64,000 nt of DNA from Saccharina japonica (taxonomy: Eukaryota > Sar > Phaeophyceae > Laminariales > Laminariaceae). The position numbers were made by a program, and so were the translations under genes. Where the stretch lies: NCBI GenBank assembly GCA_008828725.1, contig MEHQ01004272.1, positions 62,987 to 126,986 of the forward strand, written 5' to 3'. This document shows positions 1 to 11,939 of the stretch, piece by piece (position 1 is the first letter of the stretch; the number at the start of each line of letters is the position of its first letter). The notes under the pieces are model-generated. The model had not been told where the DNA came from. It searched no databases and saw only the letters and a program-made list of their open reading frames with translations.

Positions 1-42
<42 letters not shown>
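1..42. repeat. poly-G homopolymer run (42 nt)
   Basis: The window opens with 42 consecutive G. It is the longest of many G or C runs here. It could be a real tract cut by the window edge or a misassembled homopolymer; the sequence alone cannot decide. Confidence 0.9.
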
Positions 43-2287
43 CGAGTGGCATGAGGCGAGGGCGATACACGGAGTGTGTTCGTTTACGTATGTATGTACC
101 TCGACCGTCCGAGCGTCTGAGTTTCAAGCGCCCCCGACTTTGCACCATCGTCGGGCACCACAGACCTAAGCAAGCACAGAGCTCCACCAAAGCTTGGGCT
201 AGCACCCATCATCATGATCATCATCATGTTGCGTCCTCAACGACCACACTCTACTTATTATTACACCATGTCTACATGGAAGGGGTAATAATGCGAAGAA
301 GGTAAAGGTATGCACACAAAAAGACTACGTACGGCCTACCTACGTACCTCAAACAACACATCCAATATTCGTATAATATGTGCCAGGTATGGGCTGTGAG
401 ACAAGTAAGTCTTTCTTCGACAATACCGTCATATCATATCATATCATAGCATCATAGCATATAGATGATGATGGTTTCGATTCATAGATAATAGGCTCAT
501 TCATGCGTGCGTGTGGCTGCTCGCTGCCGGTACGGGCACAGACCGTACGGCACAAGCATCGACGTGCATCGAAGAAGATCACTCATAGAGTTTGCCTGCC
601 TATCCATGATCGTGTGGCAAGACAAACGAGGGGGGGGGGGGGGACTCACATAGCGTACGCCATCATCTCCCGCACCAGGCCGGTTCCTGCGCGCCCCTGA
701 CATGATGGTACGGGCACGACACAGCAATAATGGACGGGAAGGGGCCTCATCGCATTAGCAAGGAAGGCGTATTACTGGTAGTAAGGAAACAGCAGCGACA
801 ACAAAGAGTGTCGCGAGAGCTGAGGGCACAGCCACTACTACCGCCGCCACTACCACCAACGCCGCTGCCGCTGCCGCCGCCGCTGCCGCCGCCGCCCCCC
901 CCCCCCGGTCGTATCAGAAGGAGCAGCAGCAGCAGCAGCAGCAACAACAAATGGTAGCCGCAGTGCGTACTCGTAGTGTTTGCGCGCGTGTGTGTCACTT
1001 TCCCTGAGGCAGCAGGCTCGCGAACAAAACATGAAACCATGTCATCAATGTCTATCCGGGTATCGCGGTATGAATACCATTCTACTGCTGCTGCACTGCT
1101 GTACCGGTACTTGCGTACGACTGCTGCTGTGCCTAGTACGTACTACGTACTGCTCTGTATGATATGATACGTGCTGCTGTACCGGTATACTTCTACTTTT
1201 ATTAATAGCATGTTTACTCTTCTTGTATGCGTACATGGACGTATTATTATGTTGTTAGAATACGGGGTGACTTCGCATTTATTAATTAGGATTTTTATGC
1301 CGGAGACCACAAACACAAATCTGACAGATCTAAAAGCCTGTTTTTCGTGTTTTTTCCTTTGTTGCGTTTGTTTTGTACTCTTATTTTTACTGCTGTATAC
1401 TCTGTACCCAAGTATATACCACGTATTCTATATATCATATGTATTTATTTATCCAGCAGTACAAGCAGTGCAGTATGTACTGGCAGTAGACGTACAGCAG
1501 TCGTACATTATGATTATCCGAACTGTTCTTTCGCGCTTCGTTGTATGAAGCCACAAAACTAAAACACAGGGCGGAGCAAGTTACTCGTAGGAGATGACAG
1601 ATAAATGTGTGTTTTTTATCTGGTGACCACGGACTACCACGGGCTAAGTAAGGTAGATGATGGCGATTAATTGACGGAGGACGAAACCTACATAATATCA
1701 ACACTGCAGGCAGCCCGACAGCAACAACAACACCGCCACTACCATCATCACCATCACCACCACCAACAAAAGCACAACAACTACAAAACACAACAACACG
1801 GCCCTCCCCCAACACCATCACCACCCCCACACCCCCCCCCATCAACAAAAAAACAGAAGAAGCACTGCAGTATGCTTCATTGGTGGTATTTACCATTCCT
1901 CATGCTCATGCATGCATGCATGCCATGTTTTTTTTTGTACGTAGCGGTCTTGGCAAGGCTGTGACTCTCACAGCTCTACCTCGTAAACAACAGGTTCCAG
2001 CAGTAGGTACGACAACAGTAGCCGTAGTAGCCGCACATCAGTAGCACTGTTGTAGCGAAGTAGTACGTACTGTTGTAGAAAACCCATGCAACAATATATA
2101 TATAATGTAGGCTCATAGTCTTATACCATTATTAGGCCTCTTCTGTATGGCAAAAAACCCCGAAAAAAAACGAGCACATTTATCCATGCATACCGAACAA
2201 CAACAAAGGACAATGACTATAAAGCCTATATAGCTATACGAGTACGCGCACACAGCTTCATATATATCATACCATACGAGCTCTCAC
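43..2287. other. gene-free, microsatellite-rich stretch
   Basis: No exon is supported here. It holds atcat repeats near 430, a 14-nt G run at 630-643, proline-type CCG repeats ending in a C run at 895-906, a CAG run near 920, and CAC/CAT repeats near 1740. It lies downstream, on the minus strand, of the kinase exon at 2288-2587, so it may be an intron of that gene. I looked on the minus strand for the HRD and DFG kinase motifs and found neither. Confidence 0.5.
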
Positions 2288-2587
2288 CGGTTTGGCGGTC
2301 TTGATGGCGTACACCTTCTTCGTCCTCCTGCAGCGCCCGCGGTGCACGACCCCGAACGCCCCCTGCCCCAGCACGACGGTGTCTTCGAACCGCTGCCGCG
2401 CGTGGGTGACGCCGTTCGCCGCCAGCTCCCTCCTGCACGCGCACGCGCCCCCTCGCGCCGTCTGCATCCTGTGAATGTCTCGCACGAGGCCGGGCGACCA
2501 CCTCGCCAGCATGTCCCCCTGCCTCGGAGGTCCCGCAGCCACCCCGCCAGGAAGCAGAAGGGCCAGAGCTTCCACCCCCCTGGCCGG
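2288..2587 (-). CDS. protein kinase, exon with ATP-binding loop (partial gene)
   Basis: This 100-codon exon encodes the start of a protein kinase domain. The glycine-rich loop reads LGQGAFGVVHRG and is followed by VYAIKTAKP, whose lysine is the ATP-positioning residue of kinase subdomain II. Upstream lies a helical, Arg-rich linker (RWSPGLVRDIHRMQTARGG). On the minus strand the exon starts after a long pyrimidine tract ending TTCACAG and ends at a consensus donor, GTGAGAG; it begins and ends in phase 0. The catalytic loop and DFG exons would lie at lower coordinates and are not visible, so the gene is incomplete or broken. The linker-kinase layout would suit a TKL-type stramenopile kinase, but the class is inference. 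It lies 240 bp beyond the stop of the coiled-coil gene and could be the same gene if that gene's last exon is alternative. Confidence 0.65.
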
Positions 2588-2609
2588 CTGTGAAGGGGAA
2601 GGGGAAAAG

Positions 2610-2689
2610 GGGGATGGAGGGGGTGGGGTGGCGTGGGGGGGGTGAGGGGTGGGGGATGGGGTTAGGGGGGGGGGGGGGGGGGGGGGGGG
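2610..2689. repeat. G-rich tract with a 25-nt G run
   Basis: Almost pure G on the plus strand, ending in G25 at 2665-2689. Read on the minus strand it is the pyrimidine tract of the kinase exon acceptor. It has clear G-quadruplex potential. Confidence 0.8.
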
Positions 2690-2827
2690 ATGTGTTTTTT
2701 TTCTGTTGGTATACATGTCAGATGACGTGCCATTTTAGTTTTAGTTTTTAGTTTTTGGTTTGGGGACAAAAATAATAGACAACGACAATTTCCCATGGAT
2801 CATATATTACCCCCCCCGCCCCTGAGT

Positions 2828-5245
2828 CTAGAAGTTAAAGGTGTCGTCGTGTGCGCGGTGGCGTTGCCGCCAAGACACCAGTTCTAGCTGTCGCGGCAAA
2901 GGGTGCGCTACAAGTAGTACACATCTCCTGGTAGTATTCAGTATTATTGCGATTCCAACACAAAGAGGAAGCGATTCGTTTTTGTTTTTCACGACCCCCC
3001 CCCTCCCCCTCTTTGCGTGGCGCGCATCGTCTCATGATGATGTCGAAGTCTGATGATGGTGATGATGATGATGATGATGATAATGGTGCCACACACAAAC
3101 ATTCGCAACGCTATGTATACATGAGTGAGTGGTCGTGTCAGAACCGACTGATTGATGCTATGCTATCGTCGTAGTTCGTGCTGCTATACCCATGGCATGG
3201 CGAGTGTGAGGTTGGAAAACAGCAAGCAGCCAAATCACTACTAATTGCCAACCATATCAGCTGCCAACAAAGACCACAGGCGCAGTAGTATGCAGCCGCC
3301 TCGCGCACCTCATCTGCCCACTCGTCGAAATCAGTCCTCTCCTGCAGCAGGGCGTCGACTAGGCGCTTCAGCGCCTCGCTGCGCTCCTAGCTCGCGGAGA
3401 AGGCAAAGAGGGGCGGCAGCGGTCACGGTGGGTGGTGGTGGTGGTGGTGGTGGTCGAAATATGGGTGCACCGCAGAATAGTGGAAGTATGATCATGTGCA
3501 CACCGCAGACAACCGCCAGAATGAACCACCAAGTGAAAAAAAAGAGTTCAACCATTCGCTTAGGGACCATCACGCCAACGGGAAAGTTCTGGGCACAGTT
3601 CGTTACAGTCGGCGTAAAGTAAATGCTCGGCAAAGATCCCATATTTGATTTATTCAGTTATCTTTAATCCACACAGCGCAACCAATGACAACACACACAC
3701 AACACGCAGAAATTACGCCTGTTGTGTGTGTGCCGCTTGGAAATACTGTATGAATGTGTGCATGAATGTACGAAAACGAGCGCTGCAGCCCGCGTGGCAG
3801 TGAGCGATATTCCTGGAATTATATCGTCGTGTCGAATTTTCCCACAGAGCATGAATGTGAAGATTATTTTCTGGCTGGCGAAAATCGATACCAGGCAGTA
3901 CATATATACCAGGTACGTATATATGTATGTACGTATAATACTAACAACAACAACAACAACAACAACAAAACTAATTAAAAGTCAATTTTGACTCCACGCA
4001 GAATCATCGCATGCCAGGAAAAACCAGCAAGAGCAATAATAGTAATAGTTGTTGTAACGCAACCAACCCAATCGCATGATATAATAGCGGCAAAACCAAG
4101 CGTCACATGCGGCACCACAAGTAGTTGCGGCGCCCACCGGCCGCAATGGCATGCTAGCTAGCAAAAAGTGAATAAGCCAACTACGACGCCACGCAATCAC
4201 ATGGATGGATGGATGGATGGATGGATGGATGGATTATGTCACGCAGGGACTGCCCAACAACAAAAACAATGATGGGGCATGCCGCTCAAAAACCAGGAAA
4301 TAAAAAAAAGTTAAAAACCAAAAAAGACAAAGTCAAACCTGTTCAGCGGCAAGGGAGTCGATCTTCTCCTTGAGGATGTCAGCCAGCGTGTCTGACGCCA
4401 GCTGCTCTGCTGCAAGCCGGTCCTGTTGCGCAAAAAAAGTGTAACAAAAAAGAGTGTTTGTGTGACGGATGCCCCGGAGCGCATACAAGTGCGTGCGGGT
4501 TCGTCAAGCAAACGAGATCGTTTTTGCATAGGAGGGGCGCCAGTCAGTCAATGTTGTTTACAGTACGTACTGCTGCTGCTGCTGTGCATGATTATGCGGA
4601 TTGTTTCTGCCTTCAATCGGAGTTGCAGTAGTAGTTCAGATTGGGAATGCGAAGTAAATACTCATTCATGTAAAAACAAACATGAGGTGTGCGTGTGCCA
4701 TACAACTTGTCGTAGCCACCAAAGCACGTTGCAGCACCTACCTGGCGAAGAAACGCAAGATTTAGGCCACCACGCCTTGGCGCGGGGGTGTGCGTGCGCT
4801 GCGCGTAGTTTGCGCCAACACAGGCAATATGGTCAATGCCTCTGAACAGCCAGCAGCAGCAAGGACAGCAGCACCACCAAGGACAGCAGCACTAACATCA
4901 ATCAGCATAATAAGCGGCAGCAGTAGCCGCCTCGCCGAATCCTATCATGATTGTTCTTGAGAACACCGGCTCACCGTGACGAACTTGAGGCCCCTGTCGG
5001 CCTTCTCCGCACGTCGGCGGTAGAAGACAACCGCCCCCTGCATCTCGCTCACGCGCCTCTCCGAGAGCTCGTGTTCCTTCCGAGCCTTTCTCCGCACATC
5101 CCTCACCTGCTCGGCCAGCACACCACCACCACCACCAGTTGCAGCAGCAGCCGCGGTGGCGGCAGAAGCGGCAGCAGCGGCGGTAGCAGCGGCAGCAGCC
5201 ACTTCTTCTCGTGAACGATAAACACCAAACCCATCCACTCTTCTA

Positions 5246-5280
<35 letters not shown>

Positions 5281-5691
5281 CTCTTTGACAGCCGTCCTCC
5301 GGTATTGCAGACAGGCAGCAGGAGGAGGAAGAAGAGGAGAAGGAGGGTGCCGAACCGCCCTCCGCGCTTGCTCGCGCATCGTCGGCATTGCAGCTGCAGC
5401 AGCACCAGCAGCAGCAGCAGCACCAGTCTTTCGTGTCGCCCCCTGCCGCCCCCCCCCCGCCGCCCCCCTCTCGGTCACCCTTACCGACATCGCCGCCGCC
5501 GGCTGGTGGTGGTGGATCGGACAGCCAGGGTAATGCCGTCCACCTCCTCGCACGCGCACGGCGACGCTTCTCCTGGCAGGCAAATCGGGGCCAACATATT
5601 TCGGCAAAGCCTGGGAAAATGGGGTCGGGGGAACGGTGGGGGGAGGGGGGGGGGTACTCATTGGTTGCTTGCCGTAGTAGTCATATGACAT
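2828..5691 (-). CDS. hypothetical coiled-coil protein, six exons
   Basis: Spliced model on the minus strand: 5691-5658, 5610-5485, 5393-4975, 4422-4339, 3386-3309 and 2887-2828. Joined, these give 801 nt, 266 residues plus TAG. The phases agree at every junction (1, 1, 0, 0, 0). Donors include GTAAGG and GTGAGC; acceptors carry pyrimidine tracts such as TTTTCCCAG and TTTTTTTGCGCAACAG. The ATG at 5691 opens MSYDYYGKQPM. The product is a basic Trp-containing segment, two polyalanine runs encoded by a CTG/CAG microsatellite, then a heptad-like charged coiled coil (RRKARKEHELSERRVSEM, then DRLAAEQLASDTLADILKEK, then ERSEALKRLVDALLQERTDF). I recognise no family. The first donor, GTACCC, is weak, and an upstream exon may exist because an acceptor (TTGTAG) sits just before the ATG. 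The four 3' exons are much the safer part. Confidence 0.6.
4199..4234. repeat. (GGAT)n microsatellite
   Basis: About nine tandem ggat units inside an intron of the coiled-coil gene. Other intronic microsatellites nearby are a gat run at 3057-3081 and a caa run at 3945-3968. Confidence 0.9.
5240..5280. repeat. (CTG)n trinucleotide run in coding sequence
   Basis: About 13 ctg units on the plus strand. On the coding strand, in the phase fixed by the splice sites, it encodes polyalanine rather than polyglutamine. Length variation here would change the protein without shifting its frame. Confidence 0.85.
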
Positions 5692-5781
5692 CGACCCTCC
5701 TCGTGTCCCTACAACAGTAATAAAAGGGGTGGGGGGGCGCGCGATGCGCGTTTGTTTTTGCGCCCAACAAAAACAAGCAAG

Positions 5782-5812
5782 CGAGCGAGCGAGCGAGCGA
5801 GCGAGCGAGCGT
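5782..5812. repeat. (GCGA)n microsatellite
   Basis: Seven to eight gcga units, lying between the start of the coiled-coil gene and the candidate plus-strand exons. Confidence 0.85.
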
Positions 5813-5996
5813 GTGCTAAGCAGTTTCAGTTTCAAGATAAAGGTTTTCATTTTGTGTCGTGTAATTGCACACACACGCTTCGTGTACTCGGGGCTTTTCC
5901 ACTCGTAATTGCACAGACAGGCGACCTTTTGTTTGTGTTCGACCTTCTGCGACTCAGCGCACAGCGAAAGAAAGAAAAAACGCTGGAATTCTACAG

Positions 5997-6192
5997 TACG
6001 TTCGCGGCCTCCGGAGGCGACGCAGCAGCAAAGCAGGGCTTCAAGATAACCCGTGAGGAAGTGGTGATGCACTCGTCGTGTAGGGTAAATACGAAGCTCT
6101 CGGTTTGTTTGCGGGTGAGAACATGCTAATATATTGTAGATGGATCCGACGTGGATGCTCTGGAAGCTCTGTGCGTGTTTACAGAGGACAAG
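5997..6192 (+). CDS. candidate two-exon fragment, unknown protein
   Basis: Two short plus-strand exons can be joined in phase: 5997-6052 (acceptor CTACAG, donor GTGAGG) and 6140-6192 (branch-like ctaat then TTGTAG, donor GTGTGT). The joined peptide reads FAASGGDAAAKQGFKITHGS and then DVDALEALCVFTEDK, which looks like ordinary protein rather than repeat translation. A further exon at 7280-7330 joins in phase 0 and ends in TAG. I recognise no domain. No start exon was found, and the upstream gene points away from it, so this would be a divergent neighbour. Strand and reality are uncertain. Confidence 0.25.
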
Positions 6193-7257
6193 GTGTGTCG
6201 TAATTTTTCGAGCGAAACAACGACGATTGCTTTGTTTGGATTTATTTGAGTTCCATTCGACCGATCTATCTGCATGATGATGATGGTATGCATCGTTCAA
6301 AGTACATTCCTCGGCTGATTTAGTACACTGAGAGAGGGAGAGAGAGGCAGACAATGCGCCGACGAACAACCAAGGCCGGCATGATGCGTGAACATCACGC
6401 GCTTATGGCGTGGGGCCACACAGGCTCGCGCAACACTGCGCGACGCACTCCGCTGTCGGCACACTCTGCAGATAGCCTATTTAGTTTTTAGAGAGATCTT
6501 CGCCCTCTAAATCCGGACTAATTTTTTTGCTGCATTCTGTGATGAACAAACTCGCCATCGATCGTGTGCCATCCTGCCGGCGGTTTCGTTTCGATCTTGC
6601 GTACTATTTTCAAGTTGTCGAACTTTGGTTCAGTGTGCACATTCTCCAGCCTCCAAAAATCCAAAATTACCGTGTCTAATATATTTCATGAAGTACCCGG
6701 GTATACCATTATTGTTTTTATAGCGCCCCGCGGCTACGCTGCTGTTGTTGTACTCAGTACTACTCAGAGGTGCGACGGGAGGAGGTCGTGGTCCCGGGGA
6801 AAGAAAAAAACAGGGAGGGGCTTAATACGTGCGTTGGATGCTGCAAAAAACGCCTGCATGCATGCATGCGTGTTGGCGGCGCGGTCTTTCTTTCTCTCTA
6901 CAGTATTATTGCCGATGCCAAACAACTCAAAAACCCCACTAGCCGTGTGTAAAACGAACGAGCCACAGGCAGTATAATACTGTTGTCATCATGATAATAT
7001 GATACACACAGCAGTTTTTGGTGTGCGCGAAGTTTCGTTATAAATAAATCTCGCCAACATCGTAATAATAGAAAAGTCTACAGTACAGCTGCTTATAGCA
7101 GTAGAGAGCTCTATAATCTTTGCGGCCTACGATTGATTATATATACATGAGCTCTGTACAACGATAACTACGTAGCTGTAGTTGGTTCGGTCTCGCTGCA
7201 CCTGCCCACCCCACACAGTCCACCCATACTCACTGCTGCGTATACTGTAGTACTCAC

Positions 7258-7341
7258 CTCCTCCTGTTGACCCGCGCAGACACCTTGGATCGGCCGTGCC
7301 TCCTTGACGCCCTCTCTAGCGGGATGGTAGTGTCCCCTTGA
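7258..7341. other. exon candidate on either strand
   Basis: Plus strand: the acceptor CTCCTGTTGACCCGCGCAG is followed by an open stretch (LDRPCLLDALSSGM in one phase) that stops within 62 bp. Minus strand: a near-perfect donor, GTGAGTA, follows a basic open frame (DTTIPLERASRRHGRSKV). Both cannot be exons of overlapping genes with any ease. Each is plausible; I cannot choose. Confidence 0.25.
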
Positions 7342-9225
7342 GACCACCTTCCTCCCACGCAGCATTCTTGACCAGATTTTCTTCTCTTCTTGGATGGGTG
7401 TGATGGATGACCCTCTTGATGATGATGATGATGTCAGTTACGCGGTCGAAAATCGCAACAACAACAACAACACGCGGTCGATTACAGCCGGTGCGGTGGC
7501 CGTGCCTCGTAGCAGTGACTGCCTACTACGCTTTCGTGCAAGCAAAGAATGATCCGCAGCCAAAATGACCGCGCTACTTATTATGATTATCTGGGGGGGC
7601 GGCGCACTTGCCTCCGATCTTCGATACTGCTGTTCTGTTGATAAAAATGGCTCGCCCTCGGGTGGGTACGAATGGTGGTTGGTGTGTGGTATGTATGTAT
7701 GTATGTATAGGTATGGTTGAATTGGGTTGTGTAAAAGGATGCGGAACAGGAATTAACACATGCTTTTACACGAGGAAAACCTCAGGCGTTGTGGTTCGGG
7801 GGTGTATGAGCCATCCCGTTGGTATGCCACTGCAAAAAAAAGATACAAGCATGAAAGATCAAAGATCGCCCCCGAGCTCTAGTTTTTACGTTTTAGAGCG
7901 TATACGATACGAAAATACGGGTTAGCCGCTGTGAGTGTTGTGCGGTACGAGCCGCAGGTCTCAGAGCCTGATAATATCAAGTGTATAGGAGTTAGAGCTT
8001 CGTAGATTTTATAGAGCTTCCGAGAGCTGGAGGCTACACCACAAATCTTTTGTTTCGTGAGCTTAAGGCTGAATGTCCACGTATTGTGACGTATTTATCT
8101 TTTTACGCCCGCCCAAGGCTACGCCAAGGCATATGCTTAAGGGGACTCTGTGGTCGCCAACACAAGGTTTTCGAAACAAGAAGAGAAAAAAAAAAAGTGA
8201 AAAAAACGAAAACGAAAACACAGTTTAAAAAAAACTTGAAAAAAAGCAGTAAAAAAAATGAAAAAAGCAAAAGGTCGAACATATTACGAACTGGAGGATA
8301 ACATTGAAATGAAAACGGGCCCATATTCGTACAAAAAATGTGTTTTTGTTACCGGTAGAAATCGATTATACCCTCTTTCCACGCCATTACTCACTGATGG
8401 TGCTGTATGTCGGTTGTATTGCATGCAGCATCGGCATGCATGCGTTGATGATGTGCGTTGTATTTTGTTGACGATGTGCGTTGCTCTTTCCTCTCTTCAT
8501 CCTCCCACGAACAACAATAATAACAATAATAGCAATTTCAATCTCTAAAGTATAGGAGGAGTGGTGGTGCGGTGATGCCATAGAGAAAAGCCACATCTTA
8601 CTTACCGGTACGCGCGGCATATTTATTTTTATCTATAATAATAGACACTTCGAATATACACAACAAGGGGCTTGTTTTTTTTTTCTTGTTTTTTCCCACG
8701 ACAGAAAATGGAAAATATATATGGAGGTTTCGGCATCTTCGAGGCGGGGGGGGGGGGGCGTGTTTGGCTCGGGAAAACGGAGGAATCTGGCTGGCATGCC
8801 CTTTTCGATTCATTCGAACGAACCAGCCATTCCGCGAGAGGAATCCAACGCCGCGTGCCGTTTCTTTAGGGCTGAGGCAGGTTGGCTGAGGTGTGAAAAC
8901 ATTAAAATATGGCGACTCAGCACTCAGCAGTAGTAGTGCCTGGTACGACGTGCTGCTGCTGTGCTTGCTGTTGTATAGTATTGTACGTAATTCACTCACT
9001 TGTTGTTCATTTCTCTCCAAAAATCAGTTTCGGGCGTGCTACGAAAAGCATCACTCTGCTGGACGGAAATGGAAGGACTGTTTGGTCTTCATATTGATAT
9101 TGAAATTATCCTTATATTTCCGACCAGACCAGAGTGGTCCTGGTACATCATATCCATAAAAAAATGGTGAAAAAAAAAGAAAAAAAGACTGCATTTTCAT
9201 TTGAAACGGCTCTACGAATAAGTAC
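7342..9225. other. long stretch with weak exon candidates only
   Basis: It holds gat and caa microsatellites (7418-7475), a tatg repeat near 7690, an A-rich tract at 8180-8260 and a 13-nt G run at 8746-8758. After the pyrimidine-rich acceptor TTTTTTCCCACGACAG (about 8700) there is an open plus frame, MENIYGGFGIFEAGGGG. It runs through the G tract into a protein-like segment, FSIHSNEPAIPREESNAACR, in another phase. That pattern would suit an exon frameshifted by a miscounted G run. No gene model is supported. Confidence 0.3.
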
Positions 9226-9314
9226 CTCGTAGTACGCAGGTAGCTGGCGGCCACTTCCTGTGATGATATGTTTCTCCGAAAGTGACGACACCACCAAAAC
9301 TTCAAAACTTCGAA
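9226..9314 (-). CDS. candidate internal exon, unknown protein
   Basis: On the minus strand an acceptor (GGGACGCAG) and a donor (GTACTT) bound 89 bp. One phase reads SFEVLVVSSLSEKHIITGSG; a second phase is also open. No neighbours in phase were identified and no family is recognised. Confidence 0.22.
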
Positions 9315-9547
9315 CTGCGTCCCGCGTCCCCGATGACCAGGGGGACATATGATATGATATGATATGCACATACCTATGATACACGCCTCTCATGAAATAT
9401 CAAACAAAGGGCTGCACGCGTTCCGATAAGAACGAGCCCGATTCGATCGTTCGTTCCCCGGGTCGAGTGTGTGAAGTCTCGAAAACAAAAAAAGAAAAGC
9501 AGAGTTTCGGGTTTCCGGCCAAATTTTCCCTTTTTTTTTTTTTCAAG

Positions 9548-9914
9548 GCCTTAAAACCGTAACCAGACTACTACTGCAAGAGATGGCCTCGGAGATCGAC
9601 CCGTTCTTTCTGCACGCTGCACAGATTTTTTTGTTGTGTACTACTTAGTTGTACGTAATACAGCAGCAGTTGTACGTAGTGAGAGTTTTCTTGGAGGGAA
9701 AAAGGTGCTCGTGACGCGATCGGTGCTGTGGTGCTGACCGACCGCAACAAATTGAAAACTGTACGTACGAGGCAGTAGGGTTGTGTCGTCTGTGGCAGGA
9801 GAAGTAATCAACATTGAAGTGCCTCCAGCGGACATGGACCCGAAAAATAAATCAGAATTTTGCTACATCGGGGCCTTGTTGCGAGGGGGGGCTTTTGCCC
9901 CGGCCCGGTGGTAG
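9548..9914 (+). CDS. candidate 3' end of a plus-strand gene, unknown
   Basis: Exon 9548-9635 follows a very strong acceptor (a run of T then CAAG) and reads LKTVTRLLLQEMASEIDPFF followed by LHAAQ. It can join in phase 2 to 9776-9914, which reads VVSSVAGEVINIEVPPADMD, continues to GALLRGGAFAPARW and ends at TAG. The donor of the first exon (TT then GTGTAC) is weak. No family is recognised. The minus strand of the same interval also offers exon-like pieces with a GTACGT donor, so strand is not certain. Confidence 0.33.
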
Positions 9915-10094
9915 CTCACTCCGTGGGCTGAAATATACCGTTCACTTTCTCACCACATCATGACATCGTCTGTGGACAATGGGGTGGTCGATTCGACTAC
10001 TGTGGCCTTACTCTTGCTTGTCGCTCGTATTGCTTCATAGGGGAGATTATGCATTGCGAAGTTTAGGCCCGGTATCCTACATTCTTACTTACTT

Positions 10095-10635
10095 ATGTAG
10101 TCAACGTCCAGTACAAGTACGTCCAGTTGTCACTATAGTGAGCAGCAGAACTGCTGTATTAAGGATTTACCTTGTGGATAGCCTATCGCTCTACAAGCGC
10201 ACCCAGGATAAGTAAGGCGGCGCATCAAGGAAATAGTCTACGACTCGTATGACGGTTTCGTCGTTGAACCGGGACCTTCTGCAATAATAAGGTGATGCTT
10301 GTTTGTTCGAGAACAGCGCATGCTTCTAGATTGTTTCCACGAGATAACACCCCACCCCCCAGTAGGTCTAGATGTTGTGGTACACGACAGTAAACCAGCA
10401 GCTCTAGACTTTGTGGCATCATAGGAGACAGCCCCCAAGCTGTCACTCCCCATTGTCCATCACAGCACCCGCACAGACTCCAGCAAATATATTGCTTCAA
10501 GCCAGTTTTGTCCCGATGTTTCTTCTTTCTTCTACCAAGTGCACCATCAGCACTAGCCTGAGTGTCTATCAGCCCAAGCATTAGCCTCTGCTACCACGCC
10601 TTTGCGGGGACACGCACAGCGACCTCCGATAGGTT
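10095..10635. repeat. dispersed repeat, copy 1 (pair with 33395-33935)
   Basis: About 540 bp shared in direct orientation with 33395-33935. Shared blocks include gtgagcagcag, agcctatcgct, tgaacc.ggaccttct, cataggagacagccccc and cttctaccaagt. Identity is interrupted by many small indels, so both copies are old. One strand carries short Gag-like reading frames, but nothing definite. Confidence 0.75.
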
Positions 10636-10723
10636 ATGAGCCTCGTTGGACAACACGGCGCGTACACCAAGGGTTTATAGGAAGAGACGTCTATTGAGGA
10701 ATCTACACGAGCTGATTAGGACT

Positions 10724-11604
10724 CGATCTACCACATTATTTGGCTTTTGAGTTTACTTCCATAAAAGTTTCCACGGAAGTAAACAAAAACTATGGAAGTA
10801 ATTTTTTCTTCTACGAAAGTTTTTGTTTACTTTTATGGAAGTAAAATGTACTTCAACGGATTTTGTTTTTAACTTCCATGAAAGTGTTTTTACTTCCAGG
10901 TGATTGAATTATAAGAAAGGTATTTTGTTTTACTTCCATAGAAGTAAAACATGGAAGCGAGGGCCCCTACTCCCAGTTGGTACACCATGGGTGGGCCCAT
11001 CCCGATTACCAAAGCGTGGACCAAGTACAAACGGGCTATTTAAAAACCGTGTAGCGCGCAGCGCGGAACCACACTACTAGACCTGTCTAGTGGCCGAAGG
11101 CCTTCTTTAAACGGCAACTTCCACGGAACCATGGAAGTGTATTTACTTCTATGGAAGTAACTACGGTTTGCTTCCATGAAAGTTTCCACATATACCAATT
11201 CACTTCCATGAAAGTTTATTACTTTCTTCATGGACGTAATAGTTTCTCCTGAAAGTAAATTTACTTCCATGAAAGTAGAAAAAAACTTTCATAGAAGTGA
11301 TTTTTTACTTCCATAGAGGTAAAAAACAAAGCTTTCATGGAAGTTTAATTTACTTCCATGAAATTTGCCACATAAGTAAATTTTTCCATGAAAGTTTTGT
11401 TTGCTTTCGTGGAAGTAAACTTAGTTTTTTTTAATACCGTGAAAGCACAAAAACTTTCATGGAAGTAAATTAGTAGTTCCATGATAGTAAAAACAAAAAC
11501 AATGAAGTAAACAATTACTTCCATGGAAGTAAACAAGCTTGTATGAAAGTAAAAATTTACTGCCATGGAAGTGAATGTCAAAAGACAAATGCAGTGGTAG
11601 ACCC
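10724..11604. mobile_element. hAT-like non-autonomous element with cttccatgaaag array
   Basis: The ends are inverted: CGATCTACCACATTATTTG at the left, and at the right the complement of GGGTCTACCACTGCATTTG. The flanks ttaggact and tcaggact match at 7 of 8 positions, as an aged 8-bp target duplication would. The interior is a dense array of palindromic cttccatgaaag units in both orientations around a unique module at 10975-11135. That module recurs inverted at 47705-47870 in the related element at 45316-48154. There is no transposase. Confidence 0.65.
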
Positions 11605-11939
11605 TCAGGACTGCATAACAGCATCTCCACGGGAGAAAAAAAATATGGGGGATATAAAGGGAGTTCGAGTCACCGGTTACGACTTGCTTTGGACTTATCA
11701 TCTAGAACACAAGAGAAAGTGTTCGGCGTACGGGTACGGTGCCTACATTTATGAATAACAGTAGTCCCGCGTTGATGCATTCATCTGTTTCGCAGCGAGA
11801 GTACTCGAGTTTGAGTTTTATCAAACTGGCCGAGTTATCATACTTGGGGGTAAAATTTGCATCATGTCCGCGAGGTTTCGCATAAAATGCGATAATTGCC
11901 TGACCGCGCCAGTAATGCATTGCTGGCCAACAACGGCAG

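Noticed and set aside
4945..6369. 474-codon minus frame as a single-exon gene
   Set aside because: Only its 3' part (5393-4975) is coding in the splice-consistent model; upstream it runs through introns, a gcga microsatellite and low-complexity sequence.
8103..8324. Phe-rich membrane peptide on the minus strand
   Set aside because: It is a translation of an A-rich tract.
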